Shown here in pieces: positions 36,862-45,688 of a stretch of DNA of 64,000 bases (its first letter is position 1; every line of letters begins with the position of its first letter). Source of the stretch: Clostridiaceae bacterium (GTDB taxonomy: Bacteria; Bacillota; Clostridia; DSM-8532); assembly GCA_012728015.1 (NCBI GenBank), contig JAAYFY010000037.1:62001-126000 (forward strand), written 5' to 3'. The notes beneath the pieces are model-generated. The model was not told the origin of the DNA. It saw only the letters and a program-made list of their open reading frames with translations, and did not search any database. Made by a program: the position numbers and the translations under genes.

Positions 36862-37737
36862 ATGATTCTTGGCATGATTCTGCCCCGGGAAAACAACCCG
36901 GGGGGAGAAACCGGAAAAGTGACGCGCCGTATACTGCCTGCCATGTCAATTACACCCCTGTACATCGGCATTAAAAGGATTCAGCTGCACCCCGGTATCA
37001 GCCTTGTTGTCTGCAGCATTCCATACCCCTGCGGCTGCGCCGGGGGGCATGAAAGGCCAGGCAGAAGGCTGAAACGAAGGCTGGACAGGATACTGGCCGA
37101 GGAGGGAGTCCTCTCGGTCATTGAGCATCCGGCTGTTAAAAACCTGTATGGTTCCCATAAGGCCAGATATGAATCCTGCCTGATTGATATTGCCGTTTCG
37201 CGCTTTACTGAGCTTTTAGGCATGGCGTATCGGGGAACGGGCCTGGGCCGCATTGAAGTAACCATCACAGGCAGCCAGCGCTGCCTGGAATATGCCATCA
37301 CGCGATTGGTACCCTTGGTTAAAACCATCAATGTGCTTATCCCGGATGGGTTCCAGGAACCCGGCAAGGCTGAGGAGGCCTTCGACGAGACCGGGATTCC
37401 TGTCCACATCACCACCGATCCGGAGGTTTTGAGAAGGACCCCTTTGTGGATACGGTTTCCCAACGATCCGGAAAGCTTTGACAGCCTGCCCGCTGTCTAT
37501 CATGGCAGAATTGTTGATTTGGGGGCCCTCAAGGTTATTGACACCAGGGCAAAAAGGATTTACGATATATGCCTGGAGCTTCCTGAAGACTTGCTGGGTG
37601 AAGCGGGGCCATTGCCCGACCAGTTGAGATACAGAAGGCTTCCCGGCTTCATCGCGGCAAACTGTGCCAATGCCTGGGGTGAAAGCGCCGCCGAAGCTTC
37701 CATCAGGCTGAATATGCGGCTGTATCTTAAGCCTTGA
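36862..37737 (+). CDS. Protein of unknown function
   Basis: A 291-residue soluble protein I do not recognise. It is rich in Arg and hydrophobic beta/alpha segments. A Cys-rich stretch lies near residues 52-60 (SIPYPCGCAGG), and the C-terminal half contains a GRIVDLGALKVIDTRAKRIYD segment. The start is unsure: 36862 has a weak site and an ATG at 36943 would give 264 residues. The frame is long, and its codon use looks like its neighbours', so it is probably real. It lies alone between uvrC and the greA promoter. Confidence 0.6.
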   Translation: MILGMILPRENNPGGETGKVTRRILPAMSITPLYIGIKRIQLHPGISLVVCSIPYPCGCAGGHERPGRRLKRRLDRILAEEGVLSVIEHPAVKNLYGSHKARYESCLIDIAVSRFTELLGMAYRGTGLGRIEVTITGSQRCLEYAITRLVPLVKTINVLIPDGFQEPGKAEEAFDETGIPVHITTDPEVLRRTPLWIRFPNDPESFDSLPAVYHGRIVDLGALKVIDTRAKRIYDICLELPEDLLGEAGPLPDQLRYRRLPGFIAANCANAWGESAAEASIRLNMRLYLKP

Positions 37738-37762
37738 CACTGGTTGCGGCGTACTCTATAAT
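37734..37762 (+). promoter_or_regulatory. Consensus sigma-A promoter of greA
   Basis: TTGACA (37734-37739), exactly 17 nt, TATAAT (37757-37762). Both boxes are perfect. The -35 overlaps the stop codon of the preceding gene. Confidence 0.88.
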
Positions 37763-37828
37763 GAAACGTAATGCCAAAAGGGTATATAAGAAAGTGGGGC
37801 CATGCAATACCAAAAAGGGGAGAAAAAG

Positions 37829-38305
37829 ATGGATCGTAAAGAAGTCCTTCTTACCTATGAAGGTCTGAAAAAACTTGAGGAGGAACTCGAATATCTTAAG
37901 GGGGAAAAGCGCAAGGAGATTGCTGAGAGAATTAAAGCGGCACTGAGCTTTGGAGATATAAACGAGAACTCGGAGTACGATGAAGCGAAGAATGAACAGG
38001 CGATGAACGAGGCACGCATAGTTGAACTGGAAACACTGCTGAAGCAGGCAACCGTCATCGACGAGGATGAGGTGGACACCCAGACCGTCAACCTCGGTAC
38101 CCGCGTTAGAATTATGGAGGCCAAATCGAAGCAGGAGTTTGTGTATCACATCGTGGGTTCGGCCGAAGCCGATCCCATCTCATTCAAGATATCCAACGAA
38201 TCTCCTGTGGGCAGGGCGCTTTTGGGGCACAAGGCGGGAGATACCGTTGAGGTGGATGTGCCTGGAGGAAAGCTAAAATACAAGATTATTGACATCCATA
38301 AGTAA
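37829..38305 (+). CDS. greA: Transcription elongation factor GreA
   Basis: A 158-residue protein with the N-terminal coiled coil ([24 protein letters not shown]), the acidic tip with [16 protein letters not shown], and the C-terminal FKBP-like domain ([19 protein letters not shown]). It rescues backtracked RNA polymerase. ATG 37829 follows AGGGGAGAAAAAG; a start 27 nt upstream lacks support. Confidence 0.96.
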   Translation: MDRKEVLLTYEGLKKLEEELEYLKGEKRKEIAERIKAALSFGDINENSEYDEAKNEQAMNEARIVELETLLKQATVIDEDEVDTQTVNLGTRVRIMEAKSKQEFVYHIVGSAEADPISFKISNESPVGRALLGHKAGDTVEVDVPGGKLKYKIIDIHK

Positions 38306-38321
38306 GAAAGCCTAAAGCCTA

Positions 38322-38350
38322 TTGTTTGTCATGTTGTAATCATGTATAAT
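38322..38350 (+). promoter_or_regulatory. Possible sigma-A promoter upstream of lysS
   Basis: TTGTTT, 17 nt, TATAAT (38345-38350). Its start would be just ahead of the hairpin at 38369, so the hairpin may act as an attenuator or simply end greA transcripts. Confidence 0.4.
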
Positions 38351-38368
38351 ATTACTTTGATACGAAGC

Positions 38369-38404
38369 ACAGTTTACATAATAAATGTAAGCTGTTTTCT
38401 TTTA
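38369..38404 (+). terminator. Terminator-like hairpin between greA and lysS
   Basis: ACAGTTTACAT pairs with ATGTAAGCTGT (one G-T pair, short A/T loop) and is followed by a T-rich run (TTTCTTTTA). Confidence 0.65.
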
Positions 38405-38506
38405 TGGCCTTCTTTGAGTCTCCGATTACCGAATCCGCGGGATAAGAAGACGAGGCTGCGCAGCTAAGGCTATCGCTGCTGAATATGCACATCCAGGAGG
38501 AACCAT

Positions 38507-40000
38507 ATGTCTGATATTATTGAAAACGCTGCTGAGATGCAGGATATCAACGAAATAATGAGAGTCAGGAGAGAGAAGCTCATTGAGCTTCAGGCGTCAG
38601 GCGCGGACCCTTTCCGAATAGTCAGATACGATGTTACCCACAGGACAACCGACATAGTTTCCCGGTTCGAAGCCCATGAAGGGAAAAGGGTTTCGGTCGC
38701 CGGCCGCCTTATGAGCAAGAGGGATATGGGTAAGTCATCTTTCTGCGATATTCAGGACAGGGATGGCAGGATACAGTTATATGCGCGTATCAATGAACTG
38801 GGGGAAGAAAAATATGCCAGCTTCAAGAAGCTGGATATCGGGGATCTTTTAGGTGTAACAGGAACGGTTTTTAAGACGCGCATGGGCGAGGTTTCCATCA
38901 AGCTGGATGACTATGTGCTGCTGGCTAAATCCTTAAGGCCACTGCCCGAGAAGTTCCATGGTCTCAGGGATACTGATACAAGGTACAGGCAGCGATGCCT
39001 GGACCTCATCGTGAACCCTGAAGTAAAGAAGACCTTCATAACACGGAGCAGGATAATTTCGGCTATAAGAAGGTATATGGACGACCATGGTTTTCTTGAA
39101 GTGGAAACCCCTATCCTGAACACCATTGCGGGAGGTGCCGCCGCGCGGCCGTTCATCACCCATCACAACACCCTGGATATCGACTTGTACTTGCGGATAG
39201 CGCCGGAACTGTTTCTCAAGAGGCTTATCGTAGGAGGTCTTGAAAGGGTTTATGAGCTGGGGCGCATGTTCAGAAACGAGGGAATGGGTGTCAAGCACAA
39301 TCCCGAATTCACCATGATGGAAGTCTATCAGGCATATACCGATTATCATGGTATGATGGAATTGGCGGAGGATCTGATCTCCACCGTGGCCCGTGAAGTT
39401 ACAGGCACCATGAAGGTGGTTTACCAGGGACAGGAGATAGACCTGACCCCGCCATGGAAGAGGATAACCATGCAGGAAGCGGTGCTGATGTACGCGGGTG
39501 TGGATTTCAGCAAGATTGCCGACGACGGGGAAGTGCGCGCCGTCGCCAGGGAGAAGGGGATCCAGCTGGAGGGCAGCCCGACCAGGGGAGAGGTAATGAG
39601 CCTTCTGTTCGAAGAGTTCGCGGAGCCTAATCTGATCCAGCCCACCTTTGTCATAGACTATCCGGTGGAAATATCTTCGCTGGCCAAAAGAAAACCCGAT
39701 AACCCAGCACTGACCGAAAGGTTTGAAATATTCATCACAGGAAGGGAGTTCGGAAATGCCTACTCAGAGCTGAATGATCCGCTGGATCAGAGAGAGCGGT
39801 TTATGGAACAGCTCAGGAAGAGGGAAGCAGGGGATGAGGAAGCCGTAATGATGGACGAAGACTTCCTCACTGCCCTGGAACACGGCCTCCCGCCCACAGC
39901 CGGCCTTGGAATAGGGATTGACAGGCTGGTCATGCTCCTGACCGACTCCTACTCCATAAGGGATGTGCTGCTTTTCCCGACTATGAAACCGAAGGAATGA
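38507..40000 (+). CDS. lysS: Lysyl-tRNA synthetase, class II
   Basis: A 497-residue class IIb synthetase: N-terminal OB-fold anticodon domain ([23 protein letters not shown]), motif 2 ([23 protein letters not shown]) and motif 3 ([16 protein letters not shown]). It charges tRNA-Lys. AGGAGG precedes the ATG. It is followed after 10 nt by the J-like membrane protein gene. Confidence 0.96.
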   Translation: MSDIIENAAEMQDINEIMRVRREKLIELQASGADPFRIVRYDVTHRTTDIVSRFEAHEGKRVSVAGRLMSKRDMGKSSFCDIQDRDGRIQLYARINELGEEKYASFKKLDIGDLLGVTGTVFKTRMGEVSIKLDDYVLLAKSLRPLPEKFHGLRDTDTRYRQRCLDLIVNPEVKKTFITRSRIISAIRRYMDDHGFLEVETPILNTIAGGAAARPFITHHNTLDIDLYLRIAPELFLKRLIVGGLERVYELGRMFRNEGMGVKHNPEFTMMEVYQAYTDYHGMMELAEDLISTVAREVTGTMKVVYQGQEIDLTPPWKRITMQEAVLMYAGVDFSKIADDGEVRAVAREKGIQLEGSPTRGEVMSLLFEEFAEPNLIQPTFVIDYPVEISSLAKRKPDNPALTERFEIFITGREFGNAYSELNDPLDQRERFMEQLRKREAGDEEAVMMDEDFLTALEHGLPPTAGLGIGIDRLVMLLTDSYSIRDVLLFPTMKPKE

Positions 40001-40010
40001 TGATTTTCAT

Positions 40011-40874
40011 ATGGACAGGAAGAGGGCATTGGAAATCCTGGGTCTGCGTGAAGACGCGACTGAAGAGATTATTGTAAAAAGATACAATGTACTGTTCAAG
40101 AAATTCAGGTATACTGATACCAGTGACCTGGGATACACCCGTGAAGAGCTTGATGAAGCCTACAGGCTGCTGATGGGATTTGAGTACCGGGATCCGGTAG
40201 AAGAGAGGAGAAAAAAGGCCCGGCAGCAAAAGCCCAATCCGGTTCTCAAGGCTCTTGGCATCGACCATGACAAGCTGTCTAATTTTATATATTATTATAA
40301 ATGGACGATTATAATCGGTGCCCTTGTCCTGGCGTTTGTAATCTGGATAGCCTCAAGCTTAGCCAACCGTGTTGATCCGGATTTCAAACTGGTCATCGCC
40401 GGTGAAATTTATGTTGAGGATATAGAGGCTTTTGAAAGTGCCCTCAGTACCGTGATCAGCACTGAAGAGCCCCAGGCCCAGCACGTTCTCATCAGTGACA
40501 GGATGGATCCCACGGCCCTGCCAGCTTACGAGCAGAAACTTTCGCTGGAAATCATGGTCGGGGAAAATGACGTCTTTATCCTTGACATGGCCCTGTACAA
40601 CAGGCTGGCGTCTATCGGCGTCTTTGTGCCTTTGGATGACAGGCTGGATGAACTGGGAGGCGCGCCCTATGACGAAAGCCTGGTTGTCGCGGTTCAGAGA
40701 GAGGATGAAGTGAGTTATCCGCCCAGGCTGTATGGTGTGGATGTGACCGGAAGCCGTATACTGGCGGAGCAGGGCATTATCGGAGACAGAATGATCGCTG
40801 TGATGCCGGTAAACCAAAAACATTCCGAAAAAGCTGTTGAATATATAAAAACACTGGTGGAATCTGTCCACTAG
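40011..40874 (+). CDS. Membrane protein with J-like N-terminus, function unknown
   Basis: A 287-residue protein. Residues 1-58 resemble a J domain (RALEILGLREDATEEIIVKRY, then EELDEAYRLLMGF) but lack the HPD motif needed to stimulate DnaK. One span (about residues 98-117) follows, then an extracytoplasmic domain of about 170 residues of mixed alpha/beta type, with a VFILDMALYNRLASIGVFVPLDD segment reminiscent of periplasmic-binding folds. No function can be assigned. It precedes the STAS-led cluster by 22 nt and may be co-transcribed with lysS. Confidence 0.7.
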   Translation: MDRKRALEILGLREDATEEIIVKRYNVLFKKFRYTDTSDLGYTREELDEAYRLLMGFEYRDPVEERRKKARQQKPNPVLKALGIDHDKLSNFIYYYKWTIIIGALVLAFVIWIASSLANRVDPDFKLVIAGEIYVEDIEAFESALSTVISTEEPQAQHVLISDRMDPTALPAYEQKLSLEIMVGENDVFILDMALYNRLASIGVFVPLDDRLDELGGAPYDESLVVAVQREDEVSYPPRLYGVDVTGSRILAEQGIIGDRMIAVMPVNQKHSEKAVEYIKTLVESVH

Positions 40875-40896
40875 TACTTTATGAGGAGGGGGACTT

Positions 40897-41214
40897 ATGT
40901 TTGAATTGGTTGTGGGCAGCAGTGAGGACAGCGGAAAGGTAATACTGCTTCGCGGTGAAATTGACATCTATTCAGCTCCGGACTTCAAGGATAGCCTGTT
41001 TCAGGCAATGGGGGATTGCAGTGAGGATATTGTTCTGGATTGCTCCGAGTTAAGCTACATAGACAGTATGGGGCTTGGTATTATGGTAGCCGCCTTGAAG
41101 CGCGCAAGGCAGAATGACCGCAATATAAGGATCAGGAATCCCAAACCCAATGTAAAAAAACTGTTCAGGATCACGGGGCTTGATAAAGTTTTCATTGTGG
41201 AGGAATTGAAATGA
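40897..41214 (+). CDS. STAS-domain anti-anti-sigma factor
   Basis: A 105-residue STAS domain (RGEIDIYSAPDFKDSL, then DCSELSYIDSMGLGIMVAALK). Ser57 in IDSMG is at the position phosphorylated in SpoIIAA/RsbV. When unphosphorylated such proteins bind the anti-sigma kinase and free the sigma factor. It overlaps the next gene by 4 nt (ATGA). Confidence 0.9.
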   Translation: MFELVVGSSEDSGKVILLRGEIDIYSAPDFKDSLFQAMGDCSEDIVLDCSELSYIDSMGLGIMVAALKRARQNDRNIRIRNPKPNVKKLFRITGLDKVFIVEELK

Positions 41215-41597
41215 AACCATCGGATACGGTATCAGTCCTTATCCCTCCAAAGGCCGAGTACGTCAGTATTGTCCGGCTGACCGCCTCCGGCGTAGCCAGC
41301 AGGATGGGATTCGATATAGACGATATAGAAGATATCAAGGTATCCATCTCGGAAGCCATCAACAGGATGATAGACAAAGGTACCTCTCCGGATGGTATCA
41401 AAATTGATTTCCATCTGTACAGCGATGTTATCAGGATTGACTTCAGGCTTTCAGGCAGTTCACCCAAGGATATTTTTGAAAGCGAAAGAGATGGCTTTGC
41501 TTTTGAAATTATCCGTGCCTTAATGGATGAGGTGATACTGAACCCGGATGACCATGTGCTGTTATCCATGACAAAAAGGCTTGAAAGGGCTGTCTGA
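41211..41597 (+). CDS. RsbW/SpoIIAB-like anti-sigma protein with degenerate ATP site
   Basis: A 128-residue GHKL-fold protein. The N-terminal half (PPKAEYVSIVRLTASGVASRMGFDIDDIEDIKVSISEA) is typical of RsbW. The nucleotide motifs are not: the N-box reads SEAINRMID without the usual Asn/His spacing, no DxGxG box is seen, and the lid reads DGFAFEII instead of a Gly-rich loop. It may still bind a sigma factor but probably does not phosphorylate the STAS protein. The sigma gene follows at once. Confidence 0.78.
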   Translation: MKPSDTVSVLIPPKAEYVSIVRLTASGVASRMGFDIDDIEDIKVSISEAINRMIDKGTSPDGIKIDFHLYSDVIRIDFRLSGSSPKDIFESERDGFAFEIIRALMDEVILNPDDHVLLSMTKRLERAV

Positions 41598-41598
41598 G

Positions 41599-42357
41599 AT
41601 GAGCAAAAAACAGGAATCCTCTGAAAACATCGAGCGTACAGAAAAAGAGCTGTTTGAGGCCTACCGCGAAAACCGTGATTTGGCCACCCGAAATGAGATT
41701 ATCTCCCGATACATGTATCTTGCCGATATCATCACCAAGAAATTCGCCAACAGGGGTGTTGATAGTGATGATATCTATCAGGTTGCCTGCGTGGCGCTGA
41801 TCAATGCTGTTGAACGTTTCGATCCCGACGCCGAAGTGAAGTTTGTCAGCTTTGCCACGCCCACCATCATTGGTGAAATCAAGCGGTATTTCCGGGATAA
41901 GGCCTCGGTCATACGCATACCCCGGCGCATATATGAGGTCTACCAGAAAGTGAACCAGGCCCGCGAATACCTGATGCAGAGGCTTAAACGGGCGCCCAGG
42001 ATAGATGAGATCGCCGACTATCTTAAAATGAAGGAAGAAACTATCCTTGAGATCATTGAGTCCTGGAATGTCTATAATATCCAGTCCTTTGACCAGACAG
42101 TTTTTGAAGAGGACGACCTGGAACTGCATGAGACTGTGGGGCAGGACGATGAAACCTTTGAAAGGATCAATAACCGCGATTTTCTTGAAAAGGCCATGGA
42201 GAATTTCAACCAGGCTGAGAAACTTTTTATAAAGCTTCGGTTCTTTGAGAATAAAACACAAAAGGATATCGCGAAACACTTCAATGTATCCCAGATGTAC
42301 ATATCGCGCCTGGAGAAAAGAACTCTCGAAAAATTCCGCTATATTTTAAAGAAGTGA
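41599..42357 (+). CDS. SigB/SigF/SigG-subfamily RNA polymerase sigma factor
   Basis: A 252-residue group 3 sigma factor: region 2 (YRENRDLATRNEIISRYMYLADIITKKF, DIYQVACVALINAVERFDPD, FVSFATPTIIGEIKRYFRDK), region 3 (IPRRIYEVYQKV) and region 4 (FFENKTQKDIAKHFNVSQMYISRLEKR). It is embedded with STAS and anti-sigma genes, so partner switching should control it. It may be a stress sigma (SigB-like) rather than the spore SigF or SigG, but sequence alone does not settle this. ATG 41599 is chosen over TTG 41581. Confidence 0.9.
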   Translation: MSKKQESSENIERTEKELFEAYRENRDLATRNEIISRYMYLADIITKKFANRGVDSDDIYQVACVALINAVERFDPDAEVKFVSFATPTIIGEIKRYFRDKASVIRIPRRIYEVYQKVNQAREYLMQRLKRAPRIDEIADYLKMKEETILEIIESWNVYNIQSFDQTVFEEDDLELHETVGQDDETFERINNRDFLEKAMENFNQAEKLFIKLRFFENKTQKDIAKHFNVSQMYISRLEKRTLEKFRYILKK

Positions 42358-42436
42358 AAAGTGGGTAAATATATTAGAGAGTTTTCAGATTCAGAGTGTA
42401 ATCCTGTTTGCTCCCCGAGCGGAGGAATATTTAGGT

Positions 42437-42889
42437 ATGAGTGTCAAGCAAAAAGAAGGTATAAAAATATATAGCGAAATGATAAGCAGCGATGCCTTTG
42501 AGGTATGCCGGCAGGTTAAGGTTATACTGGGCAGGCTTGAGAGGGTTCCAGGCATCGATGCGGATCAGCAGTTTGATATAAGGGTGATTCTGAGCGAACT
42601 TCTTCAGAACGCCATCAGGCACGGAAACGCCAATGACAGCAATAAAAAGGTGCTCATTGATGTCTGGTATCATGATGACAGCCGTATTCTATCCATATGT
42701 GTGACCGACCAGGGACAGGGCTTTGATGTAAAGCGCATCATAGAATGCAGGGAAAAATCCGGTTGCGATGCCTTGGCCATGGATGAGTCAGGCAGAGGAT
42801 TATACATCGTTCAGAGCCTTTGCGATGACATACAGTTCAACCCCGTGGGCAATGCCATAACGGTCAGAATGTGGTTGGATTCTCACTGA
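42437..42889 (+). CDS. GHKL-type serine kinase/anti-sigma regulatory protein (RsbW-like)
   Basis: A 150-residue protein with intact ATP motifs: N-box SELLQNAIRHGN (Asn58), G1 DQGQGFD (91-97) and G2 GRGLYIV (119-125). It is thus the catalytically competent counterpart of the degenerate protein two genes upstream and may be the kinase for the STAS protein. It is followed by a terminator that ends the cluster. Confidence 0.85.
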   Translation: MSVKQKEGIKIYSEMISSDAFEVCRQVKVILGRLERVPGIDADQQFDIRVILSELLQNAIRHGNANDSNKKVLIDVWYHDDSRILSICVTDQGQGFDVKRIIECREKSGCDALAMDESGRGLYIVQSLCDDIQFNPVGNAITVRMWLDSH

Positions 42890-42906
42890 AATAACTTTCT
42901 GAAGCG

Positions 42907-42958
42907 AAGGGACGGTTCTTTGGCCTCCAGGGAGCTGGAGGACCGTTCCTTGTTTCTT
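42907..42958 (+). terminator. Terminator of the STAS-sigma cluster
   Basis: An extended hairpin with two stems, GGGACGGTTC...GACCGTTCC and CCTCCAG...CTGGAGG, followed by TTGTTTCTTT. The GGGACGGT edge is shared with other repeats at 51902 and 52838. Confidence 0.7.
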
Positions 42959-43061
42959 TCCAGCCTTTTATATTTCGGACGAAGGTAAGGGAAGGACAAA
43001 CCCGGATCTGTTCATGCCCCGGGTTTTGTGGTACAATGAAGGCGAGGAGTTGGTATAAAAG

Positions 43062-45407
43062 ATGATGAAATGCTCTATTTGCAGAGAAAATGTCGCTGTG
43101 GTATTTATCACGCGAGTTATAGATGGAAAAGCCGAACCCATGGGTTTATGTATATCCTGTGCGCAGAAACAGGGTTTTGCCCCGCTGCAGCAGATGATAA
43201 GCCAAACCGGAATGACCCAGGAGGATCTCGAGAACCTTAATGAGCAAATGACCGCTTTTTTAGGTGATATGAATATAGATGAGTTCATACAATCCCTTCC
43301 GGCCAGCGCGGACGACAGGCAGGATTCCGACGATGAAAACAAGAATTCCATGCTCCGTTTCATGAACACTGTATTTCCCGGGTTTGGTCCCGGGAACCCC
43401 AAGGATTCGGGCAAGCCGGGGAAACGCGACCCGGTTTCTGAAAAAACCGCCAGGCCTCCGCAGCAGAAACCTGTGAAAAACCCGAGGAAGAACCTGAATA
43501 CCTTCGGCACCAATCTCAATGAAAGGGCGAGGTCGGGTACCATCGACAGGATTGTCGGCCGGGAAAAGGAGATTGAAAGGACTATCCAGATCCTGAACCG
43601 CAGAACCAAGAATAACCCGGTCATTCTCGGCGAGCCCGGCGTGGGCAAGACAGCCATAGCCGAGGGGCTTGCCCTGCGGATCGTTGAAAACAGGGTGCCC
43701 AGAAAGCTTGCCGATAAGGAGATCTATCTGTTGGATCTTGCGGGCATAGTTGCCGGAACCCAGTTCAGAGGCCAGTTCGAAGCAAGGATGAAGGCCATCC
43801 TTGATGAGGCCAGGGAACAGCAGAATGTGATACTCGTAATAGATGAGATCCATAATATCGTTGGGGCGGGAGAGGCCGAAGGGGGCGCCATGAATGCCGC
43901 CAACATCCTGAAACCCGCCCTGGCCCGCGGCGATATACAGATTATCGGCGCCACAACGCTGGAGGACTACAGGAAGCACATAGAGAAAGACAGCGCGCTG
44001 GAAAGAAGGTTTCAGCCCATTATTGTGGAAGAGCCCTCCACGGAGGAGTCCATCGAGATCCTAAAAGGGGTGAGGGAGTACTATGAAGACTTCCATCAGG
44101 TAAGATATCCCGATGAGGTGATTGAATTCGCGGTCAGGATGTCTGCACGCTATATACATGACAGGTTCCTGCCCGATAAAGCCATTGATGTTATAGACGA
44201 GGCCGGTTCTCGGGTCAACCTTAAGAATGAAGGGGCCCTTGAACTGGATAATCTGCGGGCCCAGCTTAAGTCCATCCAGGAGAAAAAGGAACAGGCGGCT
44301 CTCCATGATGACTACCAGCTCGCGGCTAGCTACAAGGTGGAGGAATGCCGGCTTATCGAACGCATCAAAGAGGCCGAGCGCGAGGCAGGCACTTTGGATG
44401 TGACCATGGATGATATCGCCCATGTCATCGAGTCATGGACGGGTATCCCTGTGCAGCGCATAACCGAGGGTGAGGCGCAAAAGCTGCTGAAACTTGAGGA
44501 ACGCCTGCATCAGCGTGTGGTAGGACAGGATGAGGCGGTATCCAGCCTTGCCCGCGCCATCAGGAGAACCCGGTCGGATTTCAGGAGCAAGAAGAAGCCA
44601 ACCAGCTTTATCTTCGTCGGGCCGACCGGAGTGGGAAAGACCGAGTTGGCCAAGACCCTTGCAAACGAGCTCTTTGGAAGCGACGACGCCATGATCAGGC
44701 TGGATATGTCGGAGTATATGGAGAAGCACACGGTTTCCAAACTGATCGGCGCGCCTCCCGGGTATGTGGGGTACGACCAGGGCGGCCAGCTGACCGAAAA
44801 GGTCCGCAGGAAGCCCTACTCGGTGCTGCTTCTGGATGAGATTGAAAAAGCCCATCCCGACGTATTCAACATACTCCTCCAGATCATGGAGGACGGTCGC
44901 CTGACCGATAGCATGGGCAGGACCGTGAACTTTGAGAATACCCTGCTGATAATGACCTCCAACGCAGGCACCGGTTTTAAGGCCGGGAGCATCGGCTTTA
45001 ACCAGGAGGGATATGACGTCCTCAAAGAAAGGGTTGATAAGGCGGTCAAGGAAACCTTCAGACCCGAGTTCTTGAACCGCGTGGATGAAATAGTGGTGTT
45101 TGAAAGGTTAACCAGGGACCAGCTCAGGCAGATCGCGGATATCATGCTCAGGGAAGTGGAGAAGGATGTACGCGATAAGGGCATGCACATAACCTTCAGC
45201 GACGAGGTGAAGGAGTTCCTGATCGATAAAGGCTTTGATCCCAAGTATGGAGCCCGTCCGTTAAGGAAAACCATCCAGCGCCATATTGAGGACGAAATGG
45301 CCGAAATGTTCCTGGCGGGCAGGATCGGGGAAGGCAGCGGAATTGAGGTCTCAATGGACGGCAACAAAGTCAGGTTCTCAGTTTCCAGCCTGCCGGAAAA
45401 GGCATAG
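43062..45407 (+). CDS. clpE: ClpE-like AAA+ ATPase of the Clp protease
   Basis: A 781-residue Hsp100 protein. Instead of a Clp-N repeat, the N-terminus carries a CxxC...CxxC zinc domain (CSIC at 4-7, CISC about residues 29-32), as in ClpE and McsA. Two AAA+ modules follow, with Walker A GEPGVGKTA and GPTGVGKTE, and a UVR-containing middle region (about residues 400-430). It unfolds damaged proteins for ClpP. No CtsR-type operator was recognised. It starts at either of two adjacent ATGs. Confidence 0.93.
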   Translation: MMKCSICRENVAVVFITRVIDGKAEPMGLCISCAQKQGFAPLQQMISQTGMTQEDLENLNEQMTAFLGDMNIDEFIQSLPASADDRQDSDDENKNSMLRFMNTVFPGFGPGNPKDSGKPGKRDPVSEKTARPPQQKPVKNPRKNLNTFGTNLNERARSGTIDRIVGREKEIERTIQILNRRTKNNPVILGEPGVGKTAIAEGLALRIVENRVPRKLADKEIYLLDLAGIVAGTQFRGQFEARMKAILDEAREQQNVILVIDEIHNIVGAGEAEGGAMNAANILKPALARGDIQIIGATTLEDYRKHIEKDSALERRFQPIIVEEPSTEESIEILKGVREYYEDFHQVRYPDEVIEFAVRMSARYIHDRFLPDKAIDVIDEAGSRVNLKNEGALELDNLRAQLKSIQEKKEQAALHDDYQLAASYKVEECRLIERIKEAEREAGTLDVTMDDIAHVIESWTGIPVQRITEGEAQKLLKLEERLHQRVVGQDEAVSSLARAIRRTRSDFRSKKKPTSFIFVGPTGVGKTELAKTLANELFGSDDAMIRLDMSEYMEKHTVSKLIGAPPGYVGYDQGGQLTEKVRRKPYSVLLLDEIEKAHPDVFNILLQIMEDGRLTDSMGRTVNFENTLLIMTSNAGTGFKAGSIGFNQEGYDVLKERVDKAVKETFRPEFLNRVDEIVVFERLTRDQLRQIADIMLREVEKDVRDKGMHITFSDEVKEFLIDKGFDPKYGARPLRKTIQRHIEDEMAEMFLAGRIGEGSGIEVSMDGNKVRFSVSSLPEKA

Positions 45408-45458
45408 ATCGGCCCGCGCAACGACGGTTCATTGCTTACAATTCATCAAGACCGAATA

Positions 45459-45514
45459 AAAACCCCGCGCTTATGAAATCATAAAACCAGATTTCAGAGC
45501 GCGGGGTGTTTTTT
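45459..45514 (+). terminator. Rho-independent terminator after clpE
   Basis: AACCCCGCGCT (about 45461-45471) pairs with AGCGCGGGGT (45498-45507) across a 26-nt loop and runs into TTTTTT (45509-45514). Its 3' arm supplies the GGGGTG ribosome site of the next small gene. Confidence 0.72.
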
Positions 45515-45688
45515 ATGGAAAGAACAGCGAGAAAGCCCAGGATAAACGTATTGTTCATAGTACTTGTCCTTCTTCTGGCTGCCGCCCTGGCGGTCGGCAT
45601 CTGGTTCCTCATAGGGTCAGGAAGAGGCAGGGAGCCAAACAGGGGTACCTATGTCCTAGTCGGGCATAACGAGGTGAAGGGCGCATGA
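45515..45688 (+). CDS. Small single-span membrane protein upstream of spoVAC
   Basis: A 57-residue protein: a basic N-terminus (MERTARKPRINV), one span (about residues 13-33) and a short polar tail. I know no family. Support for a real gene: its stop overlaps the spoVAC start (ATGA at 45685-45688), and GGGGTG lies 8 nt before ATG 45515. The ribosome site is within the preceding terminator. Confidence 0.55.
   Translation: MERTARKPRINVLFIVLVLLLAAALAVGIWFLIGSGRGREPNRGTYVLVGHNEVKGA

Noticed and set aside
41599-42357. Calling the sigma gene sigF and the cluster spoIIA
   Set aside because: The anti-sigma protein next to it is degenerate and an extra ATPase follows, unlike the canonical spoIIAA-spoIIAB-sigF set; only the subfamily is safe.
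45400-45514. Sigma-G promoter before spoVAC
   Set aside because: No pair of boxes with correct spacing was found; CATAAAA at about 45480 has no -35 at 18 nt.
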